This document shows, in pieces, positions 10,767-19,817 of a stretch of DNA of 64,000 nt. The notes below the pieces were generated by a model. The model had not been told where the DNA came from. It did not search any database and saw only the letters and a program-made list of their open reading frames with translations. The DNA is from Pseudomonas sp. GV085. GTDB lineage: Bacteria > Pseudomonadota > Gammaproteobacteria > Pseudomonadales > Pseudomonadaceae. The translations under genes and the position numbers were made by a program. The stretch's first letter is position 1; every line of letters begins with the position of its first letter. The stretch lies in contig NZ_QAOV01000005.1 in assembly GCF_003050925.1 (NCBI RefSeq), forward strand, positions 186,001 through 250,000. Direction: 5' to 3'.

Positions 10767-12638
10767 ATGTCCTTTGCTTCCCTCGGTCTCTCCGAGGCTT
10801 TAGTCCGCGCCATCGAGGCAGCGGGCTATACCGAGCCTACTCCGGTGCAACAGCGGGCCATTCCCGCCGTGTTGCAAGGTCGCGACCTGATGGTCGCGGC
10901 ACAGACAGGTACTGGTAAAACCGGCGGTTTCGCCCTTCCGATCCTGGAGCGGTTGTTCCCCAACGGTCACCCGGACAAATCCCAGCGTCACGGCCCGCGC
11001 CAGCCGCGCGTACTGGTCCTGACCCCGACTCGCGAACTCGCCGCACAAGTGCATGAAAGCTTCAAGGTCTATGCCCGTGACCTGAAGTTCGTCAGCGCCT
11101 GCATCTTCGGCGGTGTCGGCATGAACCCGCAGGTTCAGGCCATGGCCCGTGGCGTGGATGTGCTGGTGGCCTGCCCTGGCCGCCTGCTCGACCTGGCCGG
11201 CCAAGGCAGCGTCGACCTGTCCCACGTGGAAATCCTCGTGCTGGACGAAGCCGACCGCATGCTCGACATGGGTTTCGTCCATGACGTGAAGAAAGTGCTG
11301 GCACGTCTGCCAGCCAAGCGCCAGAACCTGCTGTTCTCGGCGACCTTCTCCAAGGACATCACCGACCTCGCCGGCAAGCTGCTGCACAACCCGGAGCGCA
11401 TCGAAGTCACGCCGCCGAACACCACGGTCGAGCGTATCGAACAGCGTGTGTTCCGCCTGGCCGCCAGCCACAAGCGTTCGCTGCTGGCGCACCTGATCAC
11501 CGCCGGCGCCTGGGAACAGGTGCTGGTGTTCACCCGCACCAAGCACGGCGCCAACCGCCTGGCCGAGTACCTGGACAAACACGGCCTGAGCGCCGTCGCG
11601 ATCCACGGCAACAAGAGCCAGAACGCCCGCACCAAAGCCCTGGCCGACTTCAAGGCCGGCGAAGTGCGCATCCTGGTCGCCACCGACATCGCCGCCCGCG
11701 GCCTGGACATCGACCAGTTGCCCCACGTGGTCAACTTCGAGTTGCCAAATGTGGATGAAGACTACGTGCACCGTATCGGCCGTACTGGCCGCGCCGGTCG
11801 TTCGGGCGAGGCGATTTCGCTGGTAGCCCCGGACGAAGAAAAACTGCTGAAAAGCATCGAACGCATGACCCGTCAGAAAATCGCCGACGGCGACCTGATG
11901 GGCTTCGATGCCAGCGCCGTGGAAGCCGAGAAACCAGAAGTGCGCGAGCGTCCGGACATGCGTAACCCGCGCAATCCACGTGGCCCACGCGGCGACGGTC
12001 CGAACGGCAGCGGTGGCGGCGGCGGTCGCAAGGACAAAGGCAAGGACAAGGGCAAGGAAAAACCGGCCGGCGAACGCGGCGAGCGCCCTGCCCGTCAGCA
12101 AAAGCCCCGCGAAGGTACTCCGGCCCGTGAACAGCGTCAGCCGAGCCAAGCACCACGCGTCGCCGCTGACCGTGCCCCGGACGAGTTCCTGGACGACGAT
12201 ATCGATAACTTCGGTAACCGCGTCGACTACGTGCCGCAGCAGAAACCGGCCCAAGGCCGTGGGCGCCGTCCGGGTGCTCCGGCACAAGGCACCGCCGCCA
12301 GTTCGGGCGCTCCACGCTCCGGCAAACCACAAGGTCGCCAGAGCGGTCCGCGCAACAGCGATGGCGCCAGCACCGGCACCCCACCGGCCAAGCGTAGCGG
12401 CCCTCGCAGTGGCGCACCGCGCGACGGCCAGGCCCGCCGCGAAGACTCGCGCAACCGCCGCCCGGCCCGTGACGACCAGCCGCTATCCGAGCCGGCCGTG
12501 CAGAACCCGCGTGGCCCGGCGCCGAAGATCATGCACAAGGAATCGAAGGCCGACCGCTTCCCGACACCTGAGCAACTGGATCAACTGCCGAGCCGTCCTC
12601 GTGGTGAGAAACCAGCGCTGCTGACCCGCAATCGCTGA
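10767..12638 (+). CDS. rhlE: DEAD-box ATP-dependent RNA helicase RhlE
   Basis: A 623-residue helicase with every DEAD-box motif: PTPVQQ (24-29), AQTGTGKT (45-52), [25 protein letters not shown] near 159, [15 protein letters not shown] and [10 protein letters not shown] near 334. The core is RhlE-like. From about residue 385 the protein is a long low-complexity tail rich in Arg, Gly, Pro, Lys and Gln, expected to be disordered and RNA-binding. RhlE unwinds structured RNA in ribosome assembly and RNA decay. Start ATG at 10767 after CAGGA. It ends at a clear terminator. Confidence 0.95.
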   Translation: MSFASLGLSEALVRAIEAAGYTEPTPVQQRAIPAVLQGRDLMVAAQTGTGKTGGFALPILERLFPNGHPDKSQRHGPRQPRVLVLTPTRELAAQVHESFKVYARDLKFVSACIFGGVGMNPQVQAMARGVDVLVACPGRLLDLAGQGSVDLSHVEILVLDEADRMLDMGFVHDVKKVLARLPAKRQNLLFSATFSKDITDLAGKLLHNPERIEVTPPNTTVERIEQRVFRLAASHKRSLLAHLITAGAWEQVLVFTRTKHGANRLAEYLDKHGLSAVAIHGNKSQNARTKALADFKAGEVRILVATDIAARGLDIDQLPHVVNFELPNVDEDYVHRIGRTGRAGRSGEAISLVAPDEEKLLKSIERMTRQKIADGDLMGFDASAVEAEKPEVRERPDMRNPRNPRGPRGDGPNGSGGGGGRKDKGKDKGKEKPAGERGERPARQQKPREGTPAREQRQPSQAPRVAADRAPDEFLDDDIDNFGNRVDYVPQQKPAQGRGRRPGAPAQGTAASSGAPRSGKPQGRQSGPRNSDGASTGTPPAKRSGPRSGAPRDGQARREDSRNRRPARDDQPLSEPAVQNPRGPAPKIMHKESKADRFPTPEQLDQLPSRPRGEKPALLTRNR

Positions 12639-12653
12639 GTTATCGCTGCAATA

Positions 12654-12693
12654 AAAAATGCCCCTGATCGCGAGATCAGGGGCATTTTTTTAT
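12654..12693 (+). terminator. Rho-independent terminator after rhlE
   Basis: The hairpin GCCCCTGATC/GATCAGGGGC is followed by a run of seven T and preceded by a run of A. It can therefore act on the rhlE transcript and, in reverse, on the yceI side. Confidence 0.93.
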
Positions 12694-12706
12694 GGCTGAT
12701 GAAATC

Positions 12707-12806
12707 CTGTAGGAGCGAGCCTGCTCGCGATGGTCGTCAACGATAACGCTGCAAGCTTGATGCTCTGCGGCGCTCTCAGGTTTTTCGCGAGCAGGCTCGC
12801 TCCTAC
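12707..12806. repeat. REPIN (class A)
   Basis: Arms CTGTAGGAGCGAGCCTGCTC and its inverse. The spacer GGTCGTCAACGATAACGCTG is shared with the REPIN at 43805, indicating a second spacer subtype within class A. Confidence 0.9.
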
Positions 12807-12816
12807 CGTCTCAGCA

Positions 12817-13410
12817 TTACTTCGCTTTAACACCTTCAAACGAAATGTACAGATCAACCGCGTCGGACTGTGGGCCCAGGTCCATCATCTTGCCGAAATC
12901 GGAACGCTTGATGCTGGTAGTGCCCTCGAAGCCTGCACGGTAGCCGCCCCATGGATCCTTGCCTTCACCCAGGAAAGTGGCCTTGATCACGACTGGCTTG
13001 GTTACGCCAGCAATAGTCAGGTCGCCGGCCACGTCGGCCGTGTCTTTGCCAGCGGCGTTTTTACCGGTGGCCTTGACGCTGGTGGACACGAACGTGGCCT
13101 TAGGGAAATCAGCCACTTTCAGGAAGTCTTTGCTGGAGACGTGCTTGTCACGTTCGGCGTTGTTGGTGAAGACGCTGGCAGTGTTCACGTTGAACTCGAT
13201 CTTGCTGTCTTCAGGCTTGGCAGCGTCGAAGCTGAACTTGCCGTCCATGGTCTTGAAGGTACCGGTGATGAAGCTGTAGCCCAGGTGGCTGATCTTGAAG
13301 TTGACGAAGGCGTGCTGGCCTGTTGTGTCCACAACGTAGTCAGCCGCCATCACGTTGGCGGACAGCAGAGCGGAACCGATTGCCAGAGCGGCGAGGGTCT
13401 TTTTCAACAT
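12817..13410 (-). CDS. YceI family periplasmic lipocalin-like protein
   Basis: This 197-residue protein has a signal peptide ([23 protein letters not shown]). Its mature part begins [21 protein letters not shown], the YceI opening. Further YceI hallmarks are [21 protein letters not shown] and [15 protein letters not shown]. YceI proteins form an extended beta-barrel that binds an isoprenoid-like ligand in the periplasm. The P. aeruginosa homologue at the equivalent position is a secreted protein called PasP. It is 32 bp downstream of a cytochrome b561 gene, a pairing common for YceI, so a redox or quinone-linked role is plausible. Confidence 0.92.
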   Translation of the reverse strand: MLKKTLAALAIGSALLSANVMAADYVVDTTGQHAFVNFKISHLGYSFITGTFKTMDGKFSFDAAKPEDSKIEFNVNTASVFTNNAERDKHVSSKDFLKVADFPKATFVSTSVKATGKNAAGKDTADVAGDLTIAGVTKPVVIKATFLGEGKDPWGGYRAGFEGTTSIKRSDFGKMMDLGPQSDAVDLYISFEGVKAK

Positions 13411-13442
13411 GCTTTGTTTTCCTTGGGAGTCGAGGTTGAACT

Positions 13443-13994
13443 TCAGGCTTTGCGACCCAGCATTCGCTTGAGGGTCGCATCACGATCGATAAAGTGGTGC
13501 TTCAATGCTGCCAACGCATGGAGGCCGGAAAAAATTACCAGCACCCACGCCAGATAGAGGTGAATCGCACCGGCGTTATCTGCCTGGTCCGGCAGTCCCG
13601 AAACCAGGGCAGGCACTTCAAACCAGTCAAACACCGGAATCCCGGCACCTTCTGCGGTGGAAATCAGGTAACCGGCAACCATCACGGCGAACAGACAGAA
13701 ATACAGAAAGGCATGACCGAACATGGCACCCAGGCGCGTCATGCGGCTGTAACTGGCCAATGCCGGTGGTGGCGGGCTGATGAAACGCCACAACACCCGC
13801 AGCACCATGACCCCCAGCAAGATCAAACCAATGCTCTTGTGCAGATCCGGCCCGTCCTTGCGCCACGGGTCGTAATAGCCGAGACCGACCATCCACAGCC
13901 CGAGGGCGAACAAACCGAACACGGCCAGCGCCACGCCCCAGTGCATGATGATGCTGACCCAGCCGTAGCGGGAGGTCGAGTTACGTAGCTGCAT
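13443..13994 (-). CDS. Cytochrome b561
   Basis: A 183-residue inner-membrane protein with four transmembrane helices. Conserved histidines for two b hemes are in [40 protein letters not shown] and [18 protein letters not shown]. It belongs to the prokaryotic b561 (YodB/CybB-like) family that passes electrons from quinol or to oxidants. It is co-directional with and upstream of yceI, probably one operon. The 265 bp upstream (13995-14259) hold its promoter region and the terminator of the amine oxidase gene; no other gene is seen there. Confidence 0.92.
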   Translation of the reverse strand: MQLRNSTSRYGWVSIIMHWGVALAVFGLFALGLWMVGLGYYDPWRKDGPDLHKSIGLILLGVMVLRVLWRFISPPPPALASYSRMTRLGAMFGHAFLYFCLFAVMVAGYLISTAEGAGIPVFDWFEVPALVSGLPDQADNAGAIHLYLAWVLVIFSGLHALAALKHHFIDRDATLKRMLGRKA

Positions 13995-14210
13995 TGCCTA
14001 GATCCCTGTAAGTGCTGGCCCAAGACTATCGGGTTATCTATCGAATTAAAGCCGAAAATTTCGCTTTGAAATATCGAGAAATACGATCAAGAGTCTGAAA
14101 CAGGCGAGTTAAGGAAAGATTAAAGTCGAAAGTGTTAGAAAAAATGAATACAAACCGAAGAACACCTGTACCAAATGTTTTATTCGATTTTAGACCCCGG
14201 CTTTCTTCAG

Positions 14211-14248
14211 GCAAAAAAAACGCGGCATTTACGCCGCGTTCTTTTTGT
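14211..14248 (-). terminator. Rho-independent terminator after the amine oxidase gene
   Basis: The hairpin AACGCGGC/GCCGCGTT is followed on the minus strand by a run of T. It lies about a dozen bases past the amine oxidase stop codon; the A-run on the other side could make it bidirectional. Confidence 0.9.
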
Positions 14249-14259
14249 CCCAGGGCTTA

Positions 14260-16011
14260 CTACGCCTTGGCATCCATCGCCGGAGTCGCCGCAGGTTTAG
14301 CTGCTGGCTTCTTCACCGGCTCGGTTTTCTTGGCCGGTGCCTTGACCGGGGCTTTTTTCGCCTCAGTCTTGGCAGCCGGTTTTGCCGGAGCCTTTTTGGC
14401 CGGCTCGGTTTTTACCGGGGTCGCAGGCTTCGGTGCTTCCACCGGGGCCGGTGCGACTGCCGGGGCTGGCGCCGGAGCAGGCACTGGCGGTGCAACCGGC
14501 TCAGGTGCCTTGACCAGCTCTGGCTTCTTCTCGTCATCGGAGCCGCCGAACAGGTTGCTGAAGAAATTGCCTTTCTTCGCCGCCACCGCACCAGCGCCCG
14601 CCGCCGCGGCGGCCGGGACCACTTTCGCCGGTTCGAACGACTTGCCCGCCGCCAGGTCTTCAACCTGGCTGGCCGCACGCTGACCAGTGCGCAGCGCGCC
14701 TTCCAGGGTGCCCGGATACAGGGTGTCGGTGTGTTCGCCAGCGAAGGTTACGCGCTGAATCGGGCGTTCCCACAGGCGCCAGAACTTGCTGATCTGGCCC
14801 GGGCCGAAGGCCAGGTAGGCGCCGCCAGTCGACGGGTCGGTGCTGTAGCGACGGATTTCATAACCGGTGAACGAACCGCGAGCCTGTGGATAGAACGCAT
14901 GCAGGCGAATCAACACCTGATCGACCATCTGCTTGTCGCCGAACGCCTGCATCACTCGTGCATTGTCGCCGGACAGGTTGATCACCACATTGGCACCGCC
15001 CTTCAGGGCAGGCTCGATCCACAACATGCCCAGGCCGGTGTTGCTGTAGATCTCGCCAGACATGCGCGCCTTGGATTCCCACACCGGCGTCTTGAACTTC
15101 AGCATGATCTGGTCGCGCCATCCGTAGTTGGTGCCCTTGATCGCCGCCAGGTGCTGGGCGTCCAGCGCCGGGATCATCTGGATCTTGTTCAGGGCGCGCA
15201 GTGGCACCGCCAGCACGACATAGTCAGCCTGATAGCTGACGCTATCGACTTTGACGGTCACGCCGTCCTTGTCCTGAGTGATTGACGAGACCCGGGAATT
15301 GGTCTTGATGGTTTTCAGCTGCTTGACCAGGGCCTGGGCCAGCACCGGACTGCCACCGACCAGGCGCGAAGCCCGCAGGTCACGATCGGAGACTCCGCGG
15401 TAAACGCGGCTCTGCTGCGCGAAGTACAGCAGCGACAAGCGCGAAGGTTCGTCGTAGCGGGTACGGATCTGTTGGTTGATCAGCTGGCGGGCGGTGGCCG
15501 GCAGGTTCTGCTTGTCGAGCCAGCTCGACACGTTGATCTGATCCAGCGCGTACAGCGTGTTGTTGGCGGCCGGGTTCTGCGGGTCGTCGATCGAGCGCGC
15601 CAGATCGTCCACAGTCTTGTCGAAGCGCTTGAGCGCCTCGGCGGTGGCCGGCTGCTTGGTCGCCAGGTCGGCGGCAGAGAAATACTCACCATCGATCAGA
15701 TAGCCTGGGGTCCGCACGAACTCAGGGGCCGCCGTGGTGCTCAGCTTGAAGTTCGATACGTATTTGTTCAGCACCGGTTGGGCCTTGTCGTTGCCGATCC
15801 ACTCGCTGGTGGCCATGCCGGAACGGCCGCCCAGGCTCGACTTGGCTTCCAGCAGGGTGACCTGCCAACCCTTGTTCTGCAGCTCGAACGCAGCAGTCAG
15901 GCCCGACAGGCCGCCGCCGATCACGATCGCGGTTTTATCCTTGGCCAGCGCAGACACGCTGAACAGCCCCAACAACACCAGCGCACAGGCGCGCAGCCAA
16001 CCGACAGACAT
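14260..16011 (-). CDS. Secreted flavin monoamine oxidase with lysine/alanine/proline-rich tail
   Basis: A 583-residue protein. A signal peptide (MSVGWLRACALVLLGLFSVS) precedes an FAD-binding Rossmann motif IVIGGGLSGLTAAFEL and the LEAKSSLGGRSG stretch. The FAD-site end motif is FAGEHTDTLYPGTLEGAL near residue 430, as in flavin monoamine oxidases. The substrate is unknown (amines such as tryptophan or polyamines are typical). From about residue 455 a low-complexity tail rich in Ala, Pro and Lys follows, with AKKAPAK and VKAPAKK units like histone H1 or AlgP. It is divergent from bioA across 223 bp and shares the neighbourhood with bioA and rsmE. Confidence 0.88.
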   Translation of the reverse strand: MSVGWLRACALVLLGLFSVSALAKDKTAIVIGGGLSGLTAAFELQNKGWQVTLLEAKSSLGGRSGMATSEWIGNDKAQPVLNKYVSNFKLSTTAAPEFVRTPGYLIDGEYFSAADLATKQPATAEALKRFDKTVDDLARSIDDPQNPAANNTLYALDQINVSSWLDKQNLPATARQLINQQIRTRYDEPSRLSLLYFAQQSRVYRGVSDRDLRASRLVGGSPVLAQALVKQLKTIKTNSRVSSITQDKDGVTVKVDSVSYQADYVVLAVPLRALNKIQMIPALDAQHLAAIKGTNYGWRDQIMLKFKTPVWESKARMSGEIYSNTGLGMLWIEPALKGGANVVINLSGDNARVMQAFGDKQMVDQVLIRLHAFYPQARGSFTGYEIRRYSTDPSTGGAYLAFGPGQISKFWRLWERPIQRVTFAGEHTDTLYPGTLEGALRTGQRAASQVEDLAAGKSFEPAKVVPAAAAAGAGAVAAKKGNFFSNLFGGSDDEKKPELVKAPEPVAPPVPAPAPAPAVAPAPVEAPKPATPVKTEPAKKAPAKPAAKTEAKKAPVKAPAKKTEPVKKPAAKPAATPAMDAKA

Positions 16012-16234
16012 TCAGCGAACTCCGGAATCACACGAGGAAAACAGCAGTTTTTGCGAGCCAGACGGCTCAAGAACCGCGAAGGATACGTCAGCCTTCCAAC
16101 ACCCGCCAGCAACGTCTATCGACCTGGATAAAGTAGCTGATTCGACACAATGGGTTGTCCCCGTGGCACGCATTGCATAGGCTTGCGCGATTGTTTGTCC
16201 GCGCTGGTCACGGACCGCCTCCAGGAGAGTGAAA

Positions 16235-17641
16235 ATGGGCCTGAATAATCAGTGGATGCAACGCGATCTCGCCGTGTTGTGGCATCCCTGCACCCAGATG
16301 AAAGATCACGAACAACTGCCGCTGATCCCGATCAAGCGCGGGGAAGGCGTGTGGCTGGAAGACTTCGAAGGTAAACGCTACCTCGATGCGGTCAGCTCCT
16401 GGTGGGTCAATGTGTTCGGCCACGCCAACCCGCGGATCAACCAGCGCATCAAGGACCAGGTCGATCAGCTCGAACACGTGATCCTTGCCGGCTTCAGCCA
16501 TCAACCGGTGATCGAACTGTCCGAGCGCCTGGTGAAGATGACGCCGGAAGGCCTGACCCGGTGCTTCTACGCCGATAACGGTTCGTCCTGCATCGAAGTC
16601 GCGCTGAAAATGAGCTTTCACTACTGGCTCAATCGCGGCATGCCTGCCAAGAAGCGCTTCGTCACCCTGACCAACAGCTACCACGGCGAGACCATGGCGG
16701 CGATGTCGGTGGGCGACGTGCCGCTGTTCACCGAGACCTACAAAGCGCTGTTGATGGACACCATCAAGGTGCCGAGCCCGGATTGCTACCTGCGTCCCGA
16801 GGGCATGAGCTGGGAAGAGCACTCGCGCAACATGTTCGCCGCGATGGAGCAGACCCTCGCGCAGAACCATGACAGCGTGGCTGCAGTCATTGTCGAGCCG
16901 CTGATCCAGGGCGCCGGTGGCATGCGCATGTACCACCCGGTGTACCTCAAGCTGCTGCGAGAAGCCTGCGACCGCTACGGCGTGCACCTGATCCACGACG
17001 AAATCGCCGTTGGCTTCGGCCGCACCGGGACGATGTTCGCCTGCGAACAGGCCGGCATCCGCCCGGATTTCCTGTGCCTGTCCAAAGCCCTGACCGGCGG
17101 TTACTTGCCCCTGGCGGCGTGCATGACCACCGACGAAGTCTACAGCGCGTTCTACGACGACTACCCGACCCTGCGCGCCTTCCTGCACTCCCACAGCTAC
17201 ACCGGCAACCCGCTGGCGTGCGCGGCGGCCCTGGCGACCCTGGATATTTTCGAAGAAGACAACGTCATCGAGAACAACAAGGCGCTGGCGCAGCGCATGG
17301 CTTCGTCGACGGCGCATCTGGTCGACCACCCGAACGTGTCCGAAGTGCGCCAGACCGGCATGGTGCTGGCCATCGAAATGGTCAAGGACAAGGCCAGCAA
17401 GGAAGCTTATCCATGGCAGGAACGTCGTGGCCTGAAGGTGTTCCAGCACGCCCTGGAGCGCGGTGCCTTACTGCGTCCACTGGGTAGCGTGGTGTATTTC
17501 CTGCCGCCGTATGTGATCACCCCGGAGCAGATCGACTTCCTTGCCGAAGTGGCCAGCGAAGGGATCGACATTGCGACCCGTGACAGCGTCAGCGTGGCGG
17601 TGCCGAAGGACTTCCATCCGGGGTTCCGTGATCCGGGTTGA
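16235..17641 (+). CDS. bioA: Adenosylmethionine-8-amino-7-oxononanoate aminotransferase
   Basis: BioA transfers the amino group of SAM to KAPA to give DAPA in biotin synthesis. The 468-residue fold-type I PLP enzyme shows VSSWWVNVFGHANPRI, YADNGSSCIEVALKM and SYHGETMAAMSVGDVPLF. The PLP lysine is in LCLSKALTGGYLPL (about residue 284). The start ATG at 16235 lies seven bases from AGGAG; a GTG two codons upstream is less likely. It is not linked to other bio genes here, which is normal for Pseudomonas. rsmE follows after a REP. Confidence 0.96.
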   Translation: MGLNNQWMQRDLAVLWHPCTQMKDHEQLPLIPIKRGEGVWLEDFEGKRYLDAVSSWWVNVFGHANPRINQRIKDQVDQLEHVILAGFSHQPVIELSERLVKMTPEGLTRCFYADNGSSCIEVALKMSFHYWLNRGMPAKKRFVTLTNSYHGETMAAMSVGDVPLFTETYKALLMDTIKVPSPDCYLRPEGMSWEEHSRNMFAAMEQTLAQNHDSVAAVIVEPLIQGAGGMRMYHPVYLKLLREACDRYGVHLIHDEIAVGFGRTGTMFACEQAGIRPDFLCLSKALTGGYLPLAACMTTDEVYSAFYDDYPTLRAFLHSHSYTGNPLACAAALATLDIFEEDNVIENNKALAQRMASSTAHLVDHPNVSEVRQTGMVLAIEMVKDKASKEAYPWQERRGLKVFQHALERGALLRPLGSVVYFLPPYVITPEQIDFLAEVASEGIDIATRDSVSVAVPKDFHPGFRDPG

Positions 17642-17659
17642 TACCCGATGCAGTTACCT

Positions 17660-17687
17660 GTGGCGAGGGAGCTTGCTCCCTCGCCAC
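17660..17687. repeat. REP palindrome (class D: GTGGCGAGGGAGC)
   Basis: A perfect inverted repeat GTGGCGAGGGAGC/GCTCCCTCGCCAC with a 2-base centre between bioA and rsmE. It differs in sequence from the GTAGGAGC classes; a related element is at 48917. Confidence 0.85.
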
Positions 17688-17722
17688 AAATGCGATTCCG
17701 ATCCAATTTTTAGAGACCCAGC

Positions 17723-18442
17723 ATGAGACTGTCCCGCTTCTTTATCGACGCCCCCCTGAGCATCGGCGAGCACGAGTTGCCCGAAGCCCAGGCCCATTAC
17801 ATCAGCCGTGTGCTGCGCATGGCCGAGGGCGATGCGTTGCAGTTGTTCGACGGTTCGGGCCAGGAATTTCGCGCCAGGCTGGTCGACGTCGGCAAAAAGC
17901 GCGTGGTGGTGCAGATCGATGAAAGCTTCGCCGGGCAGGTCGAATCGTCGCTGCACATCCATCTCGGCCAGGGCCTGTCCCGAGGCGAGCGCATGGACTG
18001 GGCAATTCAGAAAGCCACGGAACTGGGCGTCACTGAAATCACCCCGATCTTCACCGAACGCTGCGAAGTCCGGCTCAAGGACGAGCGCGCCGACAAACGC
18101 CTGCTGCACTGGCGCCAGGTGGCGATCAGCGCATGCGAGCAATGCGGGCGCTCGCGAGTGCCGGTGATTCATCCGCCGCTGTTGTTGGCCGACTGGCTGA
18201 AGCAAACGCAAACCGAGTTGAAACTGGTGCTGCATCCAGTGGCCGAACCGCTGGTGAGCCATGCCAAGCCTTCAAGCCTGGCATTCCTGATCGGTCCGGA
18301 GGGTGGTTTGTCCGATGCCGAAGTCGATCAGGCCAAGGCCGGCGGCTTTCATGCTGCCCGCCTCGGTCCGCGGGTGCTGCGTACCGAAACCGCGCCGGTA
18401 GTAGCGCTGGCGGTGGCCCAGCAGCTTTGGGGTGATTTCTAA
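17723..18442 (+). CDS. rsmE: 16S rRNA (uracil1498-N3)-methyltransferase
   Basis: This 239-residue SPOUT methyltransferase has an N-terminal PUA-like part (HYISRVLRMAEGDALQLFDG). The C-terminal SAM-binding trefoil knot carries FLIGPEGGLSDAEV and ARLGPRVLRTETAPVVAL, the RsmE signatures. It methylates N3 of U1498 in the decoding region of 16S rRNA. It follows bioA by about 80 bp on the same strand. Confidence 0.96.
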   Translation: MRLSRFFIDAPLSIGEHELPEAQAHYISRVLRMAEGDALQLFDGSGQEFRARLVDVGKKRVVVQIDESFAGQVESSLHIHLGQGLSRGERMDWAIQKATELGVTEITPIFTERCEVRLKDERADKRLLHWRQVAISACEQCGRSRVPVIHPPLLLADWLKQTQTELKLVLHPVAEPLVSHAKPSSLAFLIGPEGGLSDAEVDQAKAGGFHAARLGPRVLRTETAPVVALAVAQQLWGDF

Positions 18443-18450
18443 AAAGTAAA

Positions 18451-18504
18451 AAGATCGCAGCCTGCGGCAGCTCCTACAGGCTGCCGCAGGCTGCGATCTT
18501 TTGC
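18451..18504. repeat. Class B REP hairpin between rsmE and dguC
   Basis: A compact inverted pair of AAAAGATCGCAGCCTGC-type arms. It ends in GATCTTTT on the plus strand and in the equivalent on the minus strand, so it can serve as a bidirectional terminator for the convergent rsmE and dguC. Confidence 0.88.
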
Positions 18505-18507
18505 ATT

Positions 18508-19410
18508 TTACTGCACCGGATCACTCACCGGTTTGGCAATGATCGCCTTGAGTTCGCTGGTCATCGGGAACTCGAGGTTCAAACCCTTCGGCGGGATCGG
18601 TTGCTCGAACCAGCGTTTGTAGATGCCGTTGATCTCGCCCGAGCTGTACAGATCCGCCAACGCGCCGTTGACCAGCGCCAGGAACTGCGGGTCGTCCTTG
18701 CGCACCATGCAACTGTAGATCTCACGCGATTGCTCCTCCCCGACCACCACCCACTTGTGTGGGTCATGGGCCTTGGCGCGCTCGCCGTAGAGCAGCGCAT
18801 CGTCCATGTAGAACGCCGCCGCCCGGCCTGACTGCAGCATCTGGAAGGCTTCGCCGTGGTCCTTGGCGCTGATCACGAACATGTCGATCTTGTGATCGAC
18901 GTTGTAGCTTTTCAGGAAGCGCTCGTTGGTGGTGCCGGCGGTGGTCACCACGTTCTTGCCGCGCAGGTCGGCGAAGCTCTTGATCCCACTGTCACTGGCC
19001 GTCAGCAACTGGCCTTTGACGTAGATGAAACCGTAGGAGAACGCCACCTGCTTCTGCCGTTCGGCGGTTACGCCGGTGGAGCCGCACTCCAGGTCCACGG
19101 TGCCGTTCTGCACCAGTGGAATACGGGTCTGCGAGGTCACCAGGTTGTACTTCACCTGCAAGTCCGGCAGCGCCAGTTGCTGCTGGATGCGCTCGACGAT
19201 CTTGCCTGCCAGATCCACCGAGTAACCCATCGGCTTACCGGTGTGATCGCCCACGTAGGAGAAAGGCACCGAAGCATCGCGATAGCCCAGGGTGATGCTG
19301 TTGGCGCTGGCGATCTTGCTCAGGGTGCCGGTCAGCGGCGCTTCATTGGCCTGAACCTGACTGCCGAGCAACAGGCCAAGCGTACAAGCGAGCAACGTGA
19401 TTTTTTGCAT
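18508..19410 (-). CDS. dguC: Periplasmic amino-acid-binding protein of a D-glutamate locus
   Basis: A 300-residue family-3 binding protein with a signal peptide (MQKITLLACTLGLLLGSQVQA). Glutamate/aspartate-binder-like segments are RDASVPFSYVGDHTGKPMGY and DLECGSTGVTAERQKQVAFS. The order dguA-dguB-dguC with a divergent LysR gene matches the P. aeruginosa dguRABC locus for D-Glu/D-Gln use. There, DguC is the binding protein and there is likewise no adjacent permease. Its start overlaps an AATAACAA motif. Assignment to dgu rests on gene order and families, not on a search. Confidence 0.82.
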   Translation of the reverse strand: MQKITLLACTLGLLLGSQVQANEAPLTGTLSKIASANSITLGYRDASVPFSYVGDHTGKPMGYSVDLAGKIVERIQQQLALPDLQVKYNLVTSQTRIPLVQNGTVDLECGSTGVTAERQKQVAFSYGFIYVKGQLLTASDSGIKSFADLRGKNVVTTAGTTNERFLKSYNVDHKIDMFVISAKDHGEAFQMLQSGRAAAFYMDDALLYGERAKAHDPHKWVVVGEEQSREIYSCMVRKDDPQFLALVNGALADLYSSGEINGIYKRWFEQPIPPKGLNLEFPMTSELKAIIAKPVSDPVQ

Positions 19411-19417
19411 TGTTATT
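19410..19417 (-). promoter_or_regulatory. Candidate Hfq/Crc (CA) motif at the dguC start
   Basis: The mRNA reads GAG-AATAACAA-TG, where AATAACAA fits the AAnAAnAA consensus bound by Hfq with Crc in Pseudomonas and its last A is the first base of the dguC ATG. Binding here would block translation initiation during catabolite repression. It is only a short match. Confidence 0.5.
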
Positions 19418-19439
19418 CTCCGTTGTGGGTGTTGGTTTA

Positions 19440-19790
19440 TCAGACGCGTGCAGCGATGACGGTGATTTCCACCAGCACCTGCGGGCGGGCCAGTTCGGCC
19501 TGCACGGTGGTGCGGCTCGGCGCCTGCCCCGGCGACAGCCAGGCCGACCAGACCTCGTTCATCGCGGCGAAATCCGTGGTGATGTTCTTCAGGTAAATGG
19601 TCGCGCTGAGCAGATGATCCTTGTCGCTGCCCGCCTCGGCCAGCAAGGTATCGATTTTCGCCAGCACTTCGCGGGTCTGGCCGCTGGCATCCAGGGTATC
19701 GCCCGGCACCTGCCCGGAGAGAAACACCAGGTCGCCAAAGGTCACGGCGCCGGACAGGCGCGGGTTGCTGTGCAGTCGGGTAATGGTCAT
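19440..19790 (-). CDS. dguB: RidA family enamine/imine deaminase
   Basis: This 116-residue protein has the RidA (YjgF/YER057c) fold. It shows FGDLVFLSGQVPGD, LLSATIYLKN, and PSRTTVQAELARPQVLVEI with the conserved Arg and Glu of the active site. RidA proteins hydrolyse reactive imines/enamines, here presumably the imine made by the adjacent D-amino acid dehydrogenase. It lies 27 bp after dguA and 29 bp before dguC on the same strand, so the three form one operon. Start ATG eight bases after GAGGA. Confidence 0.88.
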   Translation of the reverse strand: MTITRLHSNPRLSGAVTFGDLVFLSGQVPGDTLDASGQTREVLAKIDTLLAEAGSDKDHLLSATIYLKNITTDFAAMNEVWSAWLSPGQAPSRTTVQAELARPQVLVEITVIAARV

Positions 19791-19817
19791 TGCAATGTCC
19801 TCTTCAGAAGTCGGCGT

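Noticed and set aside
14132..14259. Small plus-strand frame starting in the AT-rich gap before the amine oxidase terminator
   Set aside because: Its continuation is the complement of the amine oxidase tail, and it crosses a terminator hairpin.
16208..17449. Long minus-strand frame opposite bioA, and similar ones opposite ahcY, rhlE and hemW
   Set aside because: His/Gln/Val-rich shadow translations of real genes; no start site, motif or context support.
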